Notes under the pieces: generated by a model
The model's database searches: none
Seen by the model: the letters and a program-made list of their open reading frames with translations, nothing else
What the model was told of the DNA's origin: nothing
Part shown: positions 1 to 8,575 of the stretch, piece after piece
How positions within the stretch are numbered: the stretch's first letter is position 1
How the letters are laid out: each line of letters starts with the position of its first letter
DNA from: Streptococcus pantholopis
Lineage (GTDB): Bacteria > Bacillota > Bacilli > Lactobacillales > Streptococcaceae
DNA: 64,000 bases
Reading direction: 5' to 3'
Assembly: GCF_001642085.1 (NCBI RefSeq)
Contig: NZ_CP014699.1
Location: 1,178,001 to 1,242,000 of the forward strand
Translations under genes and position numbers: made by a program

Positions 1-117
1 CTGATTGATGATCAGTTTTCTCTTGGCTGGCTGATCAATCCCAATAAGAAGCTTTCATCACAGACTGAACAGCTGATGGATACCATTACAGATATCATAA
101 AAAGAGAGGCCTCATAG
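1..117 (+). CDS. C-terminal end of a possible LysR-type regulator
   Basis: The window opens inside a reading frame that runs from base 1 to a TAG at 115-117, giving 38 residues. It starts LIDDQFSLGWL and ends DIIKREAS. The short tail, with a GWLINPN segment followed by an amphipathic end, resembles the C-terminus of LysR-family substrate-binding domains, but this is too little sequence for a firm assignment. It converges on the oxidoreductase gene at 206-1390, with a shared hairpin terminator right at its stop codon. Confidence 0.4.
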   Translation: MIDDQFSLGWLINPNKKLSSQTEQLMDTITDIIKREAS

Positions 118-128
118 CCCCTCTTTTT
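99..128. terminator. Bidirectional intrinsic terminator
   Basis: An A5-GAG-A-GGC arm (99-110) and a GCC-C-CTC-T5 arm (117-128) form a hairpin with a six-base loop and one mismatch. The A-tract and T-tract on the two sides allow termination in both directions. It overlaps the stop codon of the upstream plus-strand gene and lies 78 bases beyond the stop of the convergent oxidoreductase gene. Confidence 0.8.
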
Positions 129-205
129 ATGATATTTTAAAATTTCAGCTGTCTCAGCCTGCTGGTGAGATCTGATTGGACTTGACTAGCTGATAATCAT
201 CTGGT

Positions 206-1390
206 TTACTGTGTGCCATCGTGCGTCACAACATCGTCAAGCTTTTCATCGACTAATGTTTGGAGATAGTCCATACCTGGCATAGCAAAGTATTCTGCAT
301 TAGCTAAGAGGGCCATCAAGCCCGGTGTAAGCTTGGCTACTGCTACGGATTCTTCATTGAAGGATAGGCTGATTTGATCTTCAAGTCCTTTTTCTAACTT
401 GTAAGCGATTTGCGGATCAATCAAAGTTGGACGTCCGAGGCTGACAATATCAACATAGTTCAGAGCATCCTGCATTTTTTCGACCGTATGAATACCGCCT
501 GCAATCATCAGTAAGGCTGGGGCCTGCACTGCATCACCCAATAGCTGGGCATAGTTCTTATCAGAGTCAGACGGTGTTTTCGTGTAATCATTAGTTGAGA
601 GGTGAATGTAGTCAAACTCAAATTGTTCTGTCAAAGCTCTTACCAGCTCTTTAGATTCGTGCCAAGTATAACCGATATTTTCACCATGAATTTCTTCAGG
701 GCTGATACGATAACCGACGATAAAGTCTTTTAGAGCAAATTCATTAACAACTTTAAAAACCTCACGCGCCACTTCGAGTGCAAAATTCATCCGCTTTTCT
801 AAGCTGCCGCCCCAGAAATCGGTGCGCTTATTTGAGAAAGCAGAAAAGAATTCTTGGTGAAGATAGTGATTGGCACCGTGAATTTCAACACCGTCAAAAC
901 CGCAGTCGATCGCCCGTTTAGCAGCAGCTCCGAAGTCTTTGACAATTCCCCATACCTCATCCTCAGTCAGTTCATAAAGTGGATAATCAATCCAAGGGAA
1001 ATCAAGCTTAGATGGGACTTCGACTCGCCCTCCGAGTTCATGGCGGTAAGCCGCTTCACGACCCGAATGAACCAACTGAAGCAAGGCTTTATTGTCGTCT
1101 TTTTTCAAGACTGCTGCTACTTTTGCCAAGCCCGGCTTAAAATCATCATTGTAAACAGCCAATTGTTCCCGATCAGGCGCCCAAGAGCGCGATGGACCGC
1201 CATTGGGACTGACACTGGTATACTCAACAATGACCATACCAGCAGATTGAGAGCGTGCTGCATAGTAATCAATCGTATCCTGAGTCACTTTTTCATCTAA
1301 ACCGCTGTTGGTCAGCATAGGCGACTGAGCGGTGCGCGTTTTAATCTTCGCACCATGTCGAAAAATGACACTGTCTGTTAATTGCTTCAT
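206..1390 (-). CDS. NADH:flavin oxidoreductase, Old Yellow Enzyme family
   Basis: This 394-residue protein is a flavin-dependent TIM-barrel ene-reductase of the Old Yellow Enzyme family. These FMN enzymes reduce activated double bonds with NAD(P)H in the cytoplasm. The family signature GFDGVEIHGANHYL followed by QEFFSAFSNKRTDFWGGSLEKR is visible around residues 165-200, and AGGIHT and VSLGRP motifs for phosphate binding appear near residues 297 and 318. The length is normal for the family. The start has an SD-like GGAGGCG about 9 bases upstream (1398-1404). It is transcribed alone, converging on the LysR-like end. The substrate cannot be told from sequence. Confidence 0.88.
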   Translation of the reverse strand: MKQLTDSVIFRHGAKIKTRTAQSPMLTNSGLDEKVTQDTIDYYAARSQSAGMVIVEYTSVSPNGGPSRSWAPDREQLAVYNDDFKPGLAKVAAVLKKDDNKALLQLVHSGREAAYRHELGGRVEVPSKLDFPWIDYPLYELTEDEVWGIVKDFGAAAKRAIDCGFDGVEIHGANHYLHQEFFSAFSNKRTDFWGGSLEKRMNFALEVAREVFKVVNEFALKDFIVGYRISPEEIHGENIGYTWHESKELVRALTEQFEFDYIHLSTNDYTKTPSDSDKNYAQLLGDAVQAPALLMIAGGIHTVEKMQDALNYVDIVSLGRPTLIDPQIAYKLEKGLEDQISLSFNEESVAVAKLTPGLMALLANAEYFAMPGMDYLQTLVDEKLDDVVTHDGTQ

Positions 1391-1540
1391 GTGGAAACGC
1401 CTCCATATATTTGATATATTAAGTGTATCATTTCACAATCTTCTTGGGAATTTCGAAAAAGTTGATAGACTGTTCAGGTTAGCTTAACAGATGCAGTTTT
1501 CTCTCATAAGTCACTATTGTCTCTCAGAATATTGATTGCT

Positions 1541-1981
1541 TTATTTTTGTAACAGTTCACAATGTAGTTTGCAGTCGTTTAAAAACTTTCTAATAACTTT
1601 TGGTTCATCTTTAAAATATAGATTAATATCTGAACGTCTGGTCGAACTTTGACATTCTAAGCGTGCCCCAGAATGCTCATTATGAATAATCAGTTTTTCA
1701 TACTCTGCCAGCTTCCCATTACGGACACCAAATGTTATCACACGATCTCTGCTCAGTCCTTCTTTTCGCCAAGCCTGTAAAATTAAAAGGAAACCAATCA
1801 ACAAATTCGTACCCAAATTTGGGGCTTTTGGAGCTCGTATCAAAACAAAAAATACCCCTGCTAGCAGTAATAGACTGCTTTTAAAAATTGAGCGTTTACT
1901 CTTTATAAAAATTTTTTTCATTTGTGTCTGGTAATAAATTGTATAACCCAGTAAAAGCAGAGCTATAAATAAGAACTCCAT
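1541..1981 (-). CDS. Small membrane protein of unknown function
   Basis: This 146-residue protein has an N-terminal hydrophobic segment (residues about 2-17) and two more near residues 33-48 and 55-70. A soluble tail of about 75 residues follows, rich in charged residues. I do not recognise the family. An AAGGAGGAAG ribosome binding site precedes the ATG. It lies 26 bases after the dehydratase-like gene on the same strand, so it is probably the last cistron of the sugar-acid PTS operon, but nothing in its sequence ties it to that pathway. Confidence 0.65.
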   Translation of the reverse strand: MEFLFIALLLLGYTIYYQTQMKKIFIKSKRSIFKSSLLLLAGVFFVLIRAPKAPNLGTNLLIGFLLILQAWRKEGLSRDRVITFGVRNGKLAEYEKLIIHNEHSGARLECQSSTRRSDINLYFKDEPKVIRKFLNDCKLHCELLQK

Positions 1982-2007
1982 CTCACTTCCTCCTTAGAGC
2001 CATCAGT

Positions 2008-3189
2008 TTACCATTCAGCTATAGTGCCATCATCATTTCTCCAAGATGGATTCGTCCAAACTAAACCTTCTTGAGCAATTTCTTTTACGTAGCTTTCATT
2101 AATTTCAATGCCTAAGCCCGGTTTATCAGGGATTGATACAAAACCATCTTTATATTGAAACAAGTCTTTATTGTCTACAAAATCCAGCAAATCAAAACCC
2201 TTATTATAGTGAATCCCCAAACTCTGTTCCTGAATAAAAACATTAGGTGTAGAGCTATCAATCTGCAATGTTGCGGCCAGTGCGACGGGGCCATATGGAG
2301 CATGAGGAGCAACTGCCATATCATAAGCTTCAGCCATAGCAGCGATTTTACGAGTTTCCAATATTCCTCCTGCTAAAGCTACATCCGGCTGAATAATGTC
2401 AATAGCTCCTGTCTTAAAGATCTCTTTAAATTGCCATCTTGTGTACAGACGTTCGCCTGTTGCCAAAGGAATTGACACCTGACTGGCTATTTCTTTAAAA
2501 TATTCTTCATTCTCAGGAAGAACAACCTCTTCTAAAAACATAGGGCGGTATGGCTCCAAAGCTTTGGCTAAAACTTTTGCCATCGGTTTATGAACTCGAC
2601 CGTGAAAATCAATTCCGACAGACAGTTTACTGCCAAAATAATCATGAATGGAAGCCAAGCGCTCAACCACAGCATCTATTTTTGTAAAAGAATCAATATA
2701 ATGCAACTCTTCTGTTGCATTCATTTTAACCGCTGTAAAGCCCCGTTCGACTCTATCCTTTGCCTGGGCCAAAACATCATCTGGTCGGTCGCCGCCGATC
2801 CATGAATAAACTTTAATTTTATCTCTGGCTGCTCCTCCAAGCAATTCATAAACCGGTACCTCTAAAGCCTTCCCTTTAATATCCCAAAGTGCCATCTCTA
2901 TGCCTGATACAATTGTCGCATTAATGGGACCACCGCGAAAAAAAGAACGGTGTAGCTCTTGAAAAAGCCGTTCAATCTCAAAAGGGTTTCTTCCTATTAT
3001 ACGTGTCCCCATTTCATAAGCTCCAGCAACAACTGTTTCAGTTTTTGTCCCTGAAATCATCTCACCCCATCCTTCAATACCGTCATCTGTCGTCAATTTG
3101 ATGAAAATCCAGCGAGGTTTTATTTTGTATACTTTTATATTTGTTATTTTCATACCAATCACGCTTTCTAAAGCTAGCTTATCTTTCAT
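2008..3189 (-). CDS. Galactonate dehydratase-like enolase superfamily enzyme
   Basis: A 393-residue member of the mandelate racemase/enolase superfamily, closest in pattern to D-galactonate dehydratase (DgoD). The catalytic framework is present: the AVKMNA lysine, the metal ligands D in GIDFHGR, E in FLEEVV and E in TGERLYT, then D in QPDVALAGG and H in APHAPYGP. These enzymes dehydrate sugar acids to 2-keto-3-deoxy acids. The ATG at 3189 overlaps the PTS IIC stop as TAATG, suggesting translational coupling. The family usually starts at MKITNIKV, which would be position 3153, so the first 12 residues are uncertain. Its place beside a KDPG-type aldolase and a PTS supports a sugar-acid pathway. 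Confidence 0.85.
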   Translation of the reverse strand: MKDKLALESVIGMKITNIKVYKIKPRWIFIKLTTDDGIEGWGEMISGTKTETVVAGAYEMGTRIIGRNPFEIERLFQELHRSFFRGGPINATIVSGIEMALWDIKGKALEVPVYELLGGAARDKIKVYSWIGGDRPDDVLAQAKDRVERGFTAVKMNATEELHYIDSFTKIDAVVERLASIHDYFGSKLSVGIDFHGRVHKPMAKVLAKALEPYRPMFLEEVVLPENEEYFKEIASQVSIPLATGERLYTRWQFKEIFKTGAIDIIQPDVALAGGILETRKIAAMAEAYDMAVAPHAPYGPVALAATLQIDSSTPNVFIQEQSLGIHYNKGFDLLDFVDNKDLFQYKDGFVSIPDKPGLGIEINESYVKEIAQEGLVWTNPSWRNDDGTIAEW

Positions 3190-4538
3190 TAAATTGTTTT
3201 TTGATTTCGAGAAACAGATTTCTCAATAAAGAACCAATAAACACCAAAGCCAAACATTAAGAGCGGAATTCCGATTACCGGTTTGGCAGTAAATGCCAAA
3301 AAGACTAAATAACTTTGCACCATAGCCGTTGCAGCAAAAGAAGAAATTAAAATAGTGCTTGTTCCCAACTCAATACCTACTGATTGAGCGATGCTTGTCA
3401 AAACTGGAGCTGTAGCAGATCCACACCATAGTAATGATGCAGTGACGACTAAGCCAATAATAATATTTTTTAAAAGATTACCGCGGGTCAAAGCTACAAC
3501 CATAGCAACTCGAAAAGGAACAACTGCTAAATCAGCAAAAGGCAATACACGGTTGCCAGGAAGAACCAAGGCCATGGCAATTGTTAGTGGAATAATTATC
3601 AAGGCTGTTGTAATAACATCTTGATTTCCAACAACAACAGCTGCATCTAAGCCGATAAAAACTTTCCGTCCTTTGAGACGTTTTTGCGACCATTTCTGCG
3701 CAGCATCCGATATCGGCATTAGGCCTTCCATAAATAAGGCAGTCATTTTAGGAATTAGCACAAGTACTGCTGACATACTGACACCTAACTGCAGTATAGC
3801 TGTCAGATCATAGCCAGCTAACAGTCCTATAGCCAAACCAATAATCCCTCCCATAATCATTTGATCTCCAAAAAATCCCAAATATTTCTGGGCATCTTTA
3901 ATTGAGAAAGTAGAATTTTTGATAAAAGGAATCTTATCCAATAGCCAATTCATCGGCCAGGCAATGACTAATGATGACAGAGCAGAAACTGTTGGTAAAG
4001 ATACTCCGGGGATACCAAAGAACTCTTCCACCATCCCTTGTGACCAATCCGAAAATTTAAAAGTAATAACAGCCATAGCTGCACTAGCCCCGACACCTAG
4101 GAAAATGTTTTTTGTCACAAAATAAACCATGACACCGACAATTGCCATATGATGGTAATTCCAAATATCAACATCCATGGTATTCGTTACTTTTAAAACT
4201 AGCATAGCAACATTTATCAGTAAAATACTGAAAATCAGCACAGCAATAATAGGAGATGCCCAAGTCACCGCAGCTATTGACCCCCATCCGACATCAAGAG
4301 CATCCAGCTGAACACCGGTTCTTTCTACCATAGCTTTTGCAGCAGGGCCTATATTGGAAGTCATATAATCCAAGATTAATTTAATTCCGGCAAAACCGAT
4401 AGCTAGGGTTAGACCCGACTGAAATGCTTTTTGTAGTTTTAATCCAAATATTAAACCGATAATGGTAATGATGACTGGCAGCATTACAGTCGCGCCAGCG
4501 TTAATAAAGAAATTAAACACATCCATTATTATATTCAT
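3189..4538 (-). CDS. PTS transporter IIC component, galactitol family
   Basis: A 449-residue polytopic membrane protein with about ten hydrophobic segments. The opening MNIIMDVFNFFINAGATVMLP and the WNYHHMAIVG stretch match the GatC/galactitol-type IIC family, which forms the membrane channel of a phosphotransferase system. The matching IIB (4563-4844) and IIA (5147-5653) genes precede it in the same direction, so the three make one transporter. It overlaps the dehydratase start by one base. The GatC family also serves sugars other than galactitol, and the adjacent dehydratase and aldolase point to a sugar acid or related hexose derivative. Confidence 0.87.
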   Translation of the reverse strand: MNIIMDVFNFFINAGATVMLPVIITIIGLIFGLKLQKAFQSGLTLAIGFAGIKLILDYMTSNIGPAAKAMVERTGVQLDALDVGWGSIAAVTWASPIIAVLIFSILLINVAMLVLKVTNTMDVDIWNYHHMAIVGVMVYFVTKNIFLGVGASAAMAVITFKFSDWSQGMVEEFFGIPGVSLPTVSALSSLVIAWPMNWLLDKIPFIKNSTFSIKDAQKYLGFFGDQMIMGGIIGLAIGLLAGYDLTAILQLGVSMSAVLVLIPKMTALFMEGLMPISDAAQKWSQKRLKGRKVFIGLDAAVVVGNQDVITTALIIIPLTIAMALVLPGNRVLPFADLAVVPFRVAMVVALTRGNLLKNIIIGLVVTASLLWCGSATAPVLTSIAQSVGIELGTSTILISSFAATAMVQSYLVFLAFTAKPVIGIPLLMFGFGVYWFFIEKSVSRNQKTI

Positions 4539-4562
4539 TTTTCTATCCTCTTAAGTATATAT

Positions 4563-4844
4563 TCAGGACTTGACAGCCTTCAGTACATCCTCTAATACTT
4601 GATCCGCTCCGATACCTGTTAGTATCGGCATAGCTTTAATTTGTGCGACACCATGTGCGTCGCCTCCAAACTGACCCGTTGTGACCAGTAAGTCGTAGTC
4701 TGCTACCTTGGAAGGGACCTCCATCAATTTACATTGTGTGATAGTGGTCTGCTCCCCATGTTCTTCCAAAAATTCGCGTATTTTTGCTGCTACAACTGTC
4801 GATGTCGCAATTCCATTGCCACAAGCTACTAAAATCTTTTTCAT
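4563..4844 (-). CDS. PTS IIB component, galactitol family
   Basis: A 93-residue cytoplasmic phosphocarrier. The active-site loop ACGNGIATST holds the phosphorylated cysteine (Cys8), which takes the phosphate from IIA and passes it to the incoming sugar at IIC. Length and fold pattern (Rossmann-like, DYDLLVTTGQ in the middle) match GatB-type IIB proteins. It sits 24 bases upstream of the IIC gene. The 302-base gap to the upstream IIA gene is filled by two hairpin repeat elements, which is unusual inside one operon. Confidence 0.88.
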   Translation of the reverse strand: MKKILVACGNGIATSTVVAAKIREFLEEHGEQTTITQCKLMEVPSKVADYDLLVTTGQFGGDAHGVAQIKAMPILTGIGADQVLEDVLKAVKS

Positions 4845-4864
4845 ATACTTAACTCCTTATATAA

Positions 4865-4974
4865 GATACAAAGCCCGTTAAAAGAGCAAAGCAAAAATAG
4901 GAGACTGGACGAAGAGCCTTAAAGCTCTAGGACAGTCTATCTTTTTTGCACAGCCCTTAGGGCGTGTTCAGTTC
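4865..4974. repeat. Intergenic hairpin repeat, copy A
   Basis: It begins GATACAAAGCCCGTT and ends TTAGGGCGTGTTCAGTT. Between these ends, nested arms pair: GCCC with GGGC, GCAAAAATAG with CTATCTTTTTTGC allowing for one bulge, AGACTG with CAGTCT, and AGAGC with GCTCT at the tip. Related copies at 4981, 53777, 53893, 62321, 62437 and 62553 keep the pairing while the sequence changes. It lies between the IIA and IIB genes of the PTS operon. Confidence 0.75.
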
Positions 4975-4980
4975 CATCAA

Positions 4981-5076
4981 GATACAAAGCCCGTTAAAAA
5001 GCGCATGGGAAAATGCCAAAAAATCTCAATTCCAAGAGGTTTTTATCTTTTCCCGCAACATTTAGGGCGTGTTCAG
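4981..5076. repeat. Intergenic hairpin repeat, copy B
   Basis: It starts eight bases after copy A, with the same GATACAAAGCCCGTT and TTTAGGGCGTGTTCAG ends. The middle stem is GGGAAAAT paired with CTTTTCCC, where copy A has GCAAAAAT paired with CTTTTTTGC, and the tip is an AAAAATCTC/GAGGTTTTT hairpin. The changed bases are changed on both sides, so the structure is kept. Confidence 0.72.
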
Positions 5077-5146
5077 GCAACAAGAGTAGGACAAAGTCCC
5101 AGAACCATAAGGTTCCTGTCTTTTAATTTCTAAGCTCAGGATAAGA

Positions 5147-5653
5147 TCACTCACCGGAGAATTTCATCCCTTTAATATTTATATCGTATTCAGTCAAGAC
5201 TTCTTTTTTAAAAACAGACAGTATTCTCTTTTTATTGCTGTTTAAAATAATATCTTTAAGCTGTTTATTTTGAATCAAAGTGATTATTTTTTGAAGCATT
5301 TCAACTTGTCCATGAGGCTCTGAAATCGCTAACATGATAACGATATAAATATCCAGTTTTTGCTCTGGTGATTCCATATTATAAAATACAACTGGTTTTT
5401 TTAATGTTGCCACCGCAATAGAATTCTGCTTTACCAAGTTATGATCGGCATGGGGAATCGCCACCATAGGTGGCAAAGAAGGCAGCCCTGTGGGATATTC
5501 TTTCTCTCTTCTTAAAATAGCTTTTTTATAGTCTTTTTTGACATAACCTTGTCCTTTTAATGCATCTGCTAAAAGACTAATTGCCTCTTCCTGGCTGCTT
5601 AATTCAGCCTGTTCGAAAATCAATTCTTCATTAATTCTCACATTAAATATCAT
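5147..5653 (-). CDS. PTS IIA component, fructose/galactitol family
   Basis: A 168-residue cytoplasmic IIA protein. The phosphorylatable histidine lies in VAIPHADHN (His68), the standard motif of the PTS EIIA-2 family (mannitol/fructose/galactitol). It receives phosphate from HPr and passes it to IIB. An AAGGAGGTGACTAT site stands just upstream of the ATG. It begins 21 bases after the aldolase gene, and is separated from IIB by the two hairpin repeats. Confidence 0.86.
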   Translation of the reverse strand: MIFNVRINEELIFEQAELSSQEEAISLLADALKGQGYVKKDYKKAILRREKEYPTGLPSLPPMVAIPHADHNLVKQNSIAVATLKKPVVFYNMESPEQKLDIYIVIMLAISEPHGQVEMLQKIITLIQNKQLKDIILNSNKKRILSVFKKEVLTEYDINIKGMKFSGE

Positions 5654-5674
5654 ATAGTCACCTCCTTCTTAAAC

Positions 5675-6286
5675 CTATTTTAAGTAAACCTTCAGTAATT
5701 CCCGAATAGCAGCATCACTGGCAGCATCAATATTTAAATCTTCAAACATTCCTCCTCCTATCCCGACATATGCAGCTCCTTTATTAAAAAACTCTTTAAA
5801 ATTAGCCGCATTGACACCTCCGACAGCCATCAGTGGCAGACTCCCCAAAGGGGACTGTACAGCTTCAAAAAACTGGCTGCCAACTGTTGCTGCCGGAAAA
5901 ATTTTGACAATATCAGCTCCCATGGCAAATTGTTCATTAATCTCTGAAGGCGTCATCGCTCCTGGAATCGCAAGAATACCTTCTGCTTTACTATAATTCA
6001 GCATGGACTGTGTAAAACCGTGAGGCGACAATAAAAATTGGGCACCAGCTCCAACAGCAGCTTTGGCATCTTCTAAAGTTCTTACAGTACCGGCACCAAT
6101 AAAAACCTTTTGACCATATTTTGCTGACAAAAAACGAAGCATAGATAAAGAATCCTTTGTATTTAATGCTATTTCAACAGTAAAGTATTGCGCATATTCA
6201 CGCAAAACATTTATAATTTTATCTGCCTGTTGCAAGTTATAGCCTCTTATGATAATCGTAAACCGCCTGTAATCTTCCAAACGCAT
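5675..6286 (-). CDS. KDPG/KDPGal-type aldolase
   Basis: A 203-residue class I aldolase of the Eda/DgoA family, which splits 2-keto-3-deoxy-6-phospho sugar acids into pyruvate and glyceraldehyde 3-phosphate. The Schiff-base lysine is in ADIVKIFPAA (Lys128), the catalytic glutamate in TVEIALNT (Glu38), and the phosphate-binding GGVN segment is near residue 155. IGAGTV and FLLSPHG family motifs are also present. It follows the regulator gene by six bases. Together with the dehydratase it can complete a DeLey-Doudoroff-type route for a galactonate-like compound. Confidence 0.9.
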   Translation of the reverse strand: MRLEDYRRFTIIIRGYNLQQADKIINVLREYAQYFTVEIALNTKDSLSMLRFLSAKYGQKVFIGAGTVRTLEDAKAAVGAGAQFLLSPHGFTQSMLNYSKAEGILAIPGAMTPSEINEQFAMGADIVKIFPAATVGSQFFEAVQSPLGSLPLMAVGGVNAANFKEFFNKGAAYVGIGGGMFEDLNIDAASDAAIRELLKVYLK

Positions 6287-6292
6287 TGTATC

Positions 6293-8299
6293 TCACTCCC
6301 TTTCACAAATCATCTGGTACAGTCTTTGTTTATTTTGTATTGACAATATTTTTTCTATATTATGGTCATCCATGACATACTCGGCAAGTTCTTTAACGGC
6401 AAGCAAATGCTTAGTTGTATCAATAATAGCAATCGGAGCGATAATATGTATCTGCTGCCCTTTTGGGAAGACGACTGCCTTTTTAAAAACAGTAAATCCT
6501 ATAATTTCCTGATGTACAAGCTCTTTAGCGTTTATGTGGGGGACAGCAGTAGATTTCCCAAAAAAACTATAGCTTTGGTTATTTTGATAATCTGCAATGG
6601 CCATTTCTGTATAATCGCTCTCTAAACTATGATCTAACAGCATTGGCTTAAAAGCAAAACGTATCGCTTCTTTCCAAGCAAAATGCTCCTCAGTAATTTG
6701 CATCCAGTCCGGTTTCATATAATAAGAAAGATTTGGTAAACAATCATCAATTTGAAGCAGGTTTTTATTCCCGAGACGTAAGCCTAGCTCTGTCTTCAAA
6801 GCGTCCAAATCGTCTATTTTAGCGTATTTTTCAATAGTTTTAACAATGGCATTAACCTTTTGATTGGTGTTTAAAAGACCGATATCTTCTAAAACTCTGT
6901 AGCGAAGATGAAGCTGCTCTTCATCAGTCATAATTGGATTTATGATATACTGGTAAATGGTTGTATTTAAAGGGCTAGTTGTAAAAACTAAGTCATAATC
7001 CGATGAAAATTGTTCAAATTCTCTTATAGATAAGGCTGTTAAAAAATGTATTTCTGGAAATAAGCTTTTAAGAAGCTCCAGCATCATTCTGGAGACAATT
7101 AAACCATTGGAACAAACCACCACTGCTTTTGCTTTCGGTGAAAGCTCTTTATCTAAGTCATGCAGCTGTGAACCAAAATAAAGAGTCAGTAGTTCCAGTT
7201 CATCATCAGGGAAAGACTTACCGATGTAATTTTCAATCGGCTTAATAAGCTCTAAAATCATAATTTTTAAAGTATTATCGCTTTGCCTGTTAACATTGCC
7301 ATGACCATCCCTAACTGCAATATCATACATTATTCTAAAACAAGCCGGTCTCAAGTGATTATATAGTCGCATTTCAAATTCTGAGCAATCAGATACTTCA
7401 ATTAAAGTCATCCTTTGAAACTCAGCAACCATTTCGTGAATTAGTTGAAAGAGTCGGTCATTATTTACATCAAGATGTGATTTTTCAATAATATAAATAT
7501 CAGATGCCATAAATTTCAAACTAATCCAGCCAATGTCAGCTTCGTAAACTGTACCTTGTAACATAAGCAGCAAAGCTTTGTACTCCTTACTTTGTTTTAT
7601 CTGCTCATTCTCTGCTCCTTCTATATGCACACCTTTTTTCCTAATACGATGGAAAACATACATCAATATGTTAGCTAAAAAATCAAACGATTCATCAGAA
7701 TAGCTGATATGAAGTCTTTTCTCGATTTCTCTAATTAAATGAATGACTTCATCCTTACGTATAGTGAAATAGTCATCTATAGCTGAAAAGTCTCTTTTAA
7801 ATTTGATAGTTCTTTCAACAACTGCTTCAATTAAATTGCGTATATCACCTTCTGAACCAAGCAAATGGTAACCTTTTGACCTTGAATATTCAATACAAAT
7901 ATTATAGTTTTCAATAGCTGCATTTGAGTTTTTAATATCATTTACCGCTGTATTTTTACTGACCATCAGAATATCCATCAAGTGATTTAAAGAAACCTCT
8001 TCATCACTCAGAGCTAAATAAAGACAAATTAAGTCAACCCGTTCATTTTCAAAATAAAAATTTTCTTTTTCTTTATCTGTTTTTGCATAATTTTGTATAA
8101 CTTCCTGAGGCACAGTTATTAAACCAGTAGAATCTTTTTTAATAATAGGAAGGTTAGATTCAGCCAATTCCTCGTTTAACTGTTTTAATGCATAATTAAT
8201 CTGCCTTCTGGATAAACCAGTTATTTTTTCCAAGTCAGAAACTTTATAGTTAGGATTTTTAAAAAGCAAATTAATTATTTTACTGATACGGTCATTCAT
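6293..8299 (-). CDS. BglG/MtlR-type PTS-controlled transcription activator
   Basis: A 668-residue multidomain regulator, first gene of the operon. It has N-terminal HTH domains (residues about 5-60, LSRRQINYALKQL, and a second around 105-135), two PTS regulation domains (roughly 180-290 and 300-405), a IIB-like domain with VVCSNGLIVSRMM, and a C-terminal IIA-like domain with an AVPHINAKE histidine site. Phosphorylation of these domains by HPr and the cognate PTS sets its activity in this family. A GGAGGGACAG ribosome site precedes the ATG. Being co-transcribed with the genes it probably controls implies autoregulation. Confidence 0.88.
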   Translation of the reverse strand: MNDRISKIINLLFKNPNYKVSDLEKITGLSRRQINYALKQLNEELAESNLPIIKKDSTGLITVPQEVIQNYAKTDKEKENFYFENERVDLICLYLALSDEEVSLNHLMDILMVSKNTAVNDIKNSNAAIENYNICIEYSRSKGYHLLGSEGDIRNLIEAVVERTIKFKRDFSAIDDYFTIRKDEVIHLIREIEKRLHISYSDESFDFLANILMYVFHRIRKKGVHIEGAENEQIKQSKEYKALLLMLQGTVYEADIGWISLKFMASDIYIIEKSHLDVNNDRLFQLIHEMVAEFQRMTLIEVSDCSEFEMRLYNHLRPACFRIMYDIAVRDGHGNVNRQSDNTLKIMILELIKPIENYIGKSFPDDELELLTLYFGSQLHDLDKELSPKAKAVVVCSNGLIVSRMMLELLKSLFPEIHFLTALSIREFEQFSSDYDLVFTTSPLNTTIYQYIINPIMTDEEQLHLRYRVLEDIGLLNTNQKVNAIVKTIEKYAKIDDLDALKTELGLRLGNKNLLQIDDCLPNLSYYMKPDWMQITEEHFAWKEAIRFAFKPMLLDHSLESDYTEMAIADYQNNQSYSFFGKSTAVPHINAKELVHQEIIGFTVFKKAVVFPKGQQIHIIAPIAIIDTTKHLLAVKELAEYVMDDHNIEKILSIQNKQRLYQMICERE

Positions 8300-8338
8300 C
8301 TTCTGTCCCTCCTAACTAGCTGTTTTTATTTCAATTCT

Positions 8339-8367
8339 ATTATAAGAGGCCTTGTCCTTAAAATAAA
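8339..8367 (-). promoter_or_regulatory. Probable promoter of the sugar-acid PTS operon
   Basis: On the minus strand, TTTATT (8367-8362) and TATAAT (8344-8339) are separated by 17 bases and lie about 40 bases before the regulator start. The -10 is perfect and the -35 is weak, as expected for an activator-dependent promoter. Confidence 0.55.
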
Positions 8368-8490
8368 TCTTTTTCCATAACAACTTTTGTACACCTTTCT
8401 ACAAAGAAATACCATTCTAATTAAACTTTCTCAAACGGATGCTGAAAAAGAGGCAACACTATTAAAACAATTCTGAGTCTGTTTGCTACC

Positions 8491-8539
8491 AAATAAAAAA
8501 CCTTATTTCTGTTTAAGACAGAAATAAGGTTTTTTATTT
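8491..8539. terminator. Strong bidirectional terminator
   Basis: A near-perfect 21-bp stem, AAATAAAAAACC... with ...GGTTTTTTATTT, encloses a seven-base loop. It lies 37 bases beyond the lepA stop and just upstream of the PTS regulator promoter, isolating the two transcription units. Confidence 0.88.
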
Positions 8540-8575
8540 GTTTGTTTTTGCTGACAGCTTCTTCAGCTGCTGTTC

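Noticed and set aside
854..1300. 148-codon frame opposite the oxidoreductase gene
   Set aside because: It lies wholly antisense to a clear gene and has no ribosome site or family features. The same holds for the antisense frames within pdhA, pdhC, pdhD, cas9, cas3, lepA and glmM.
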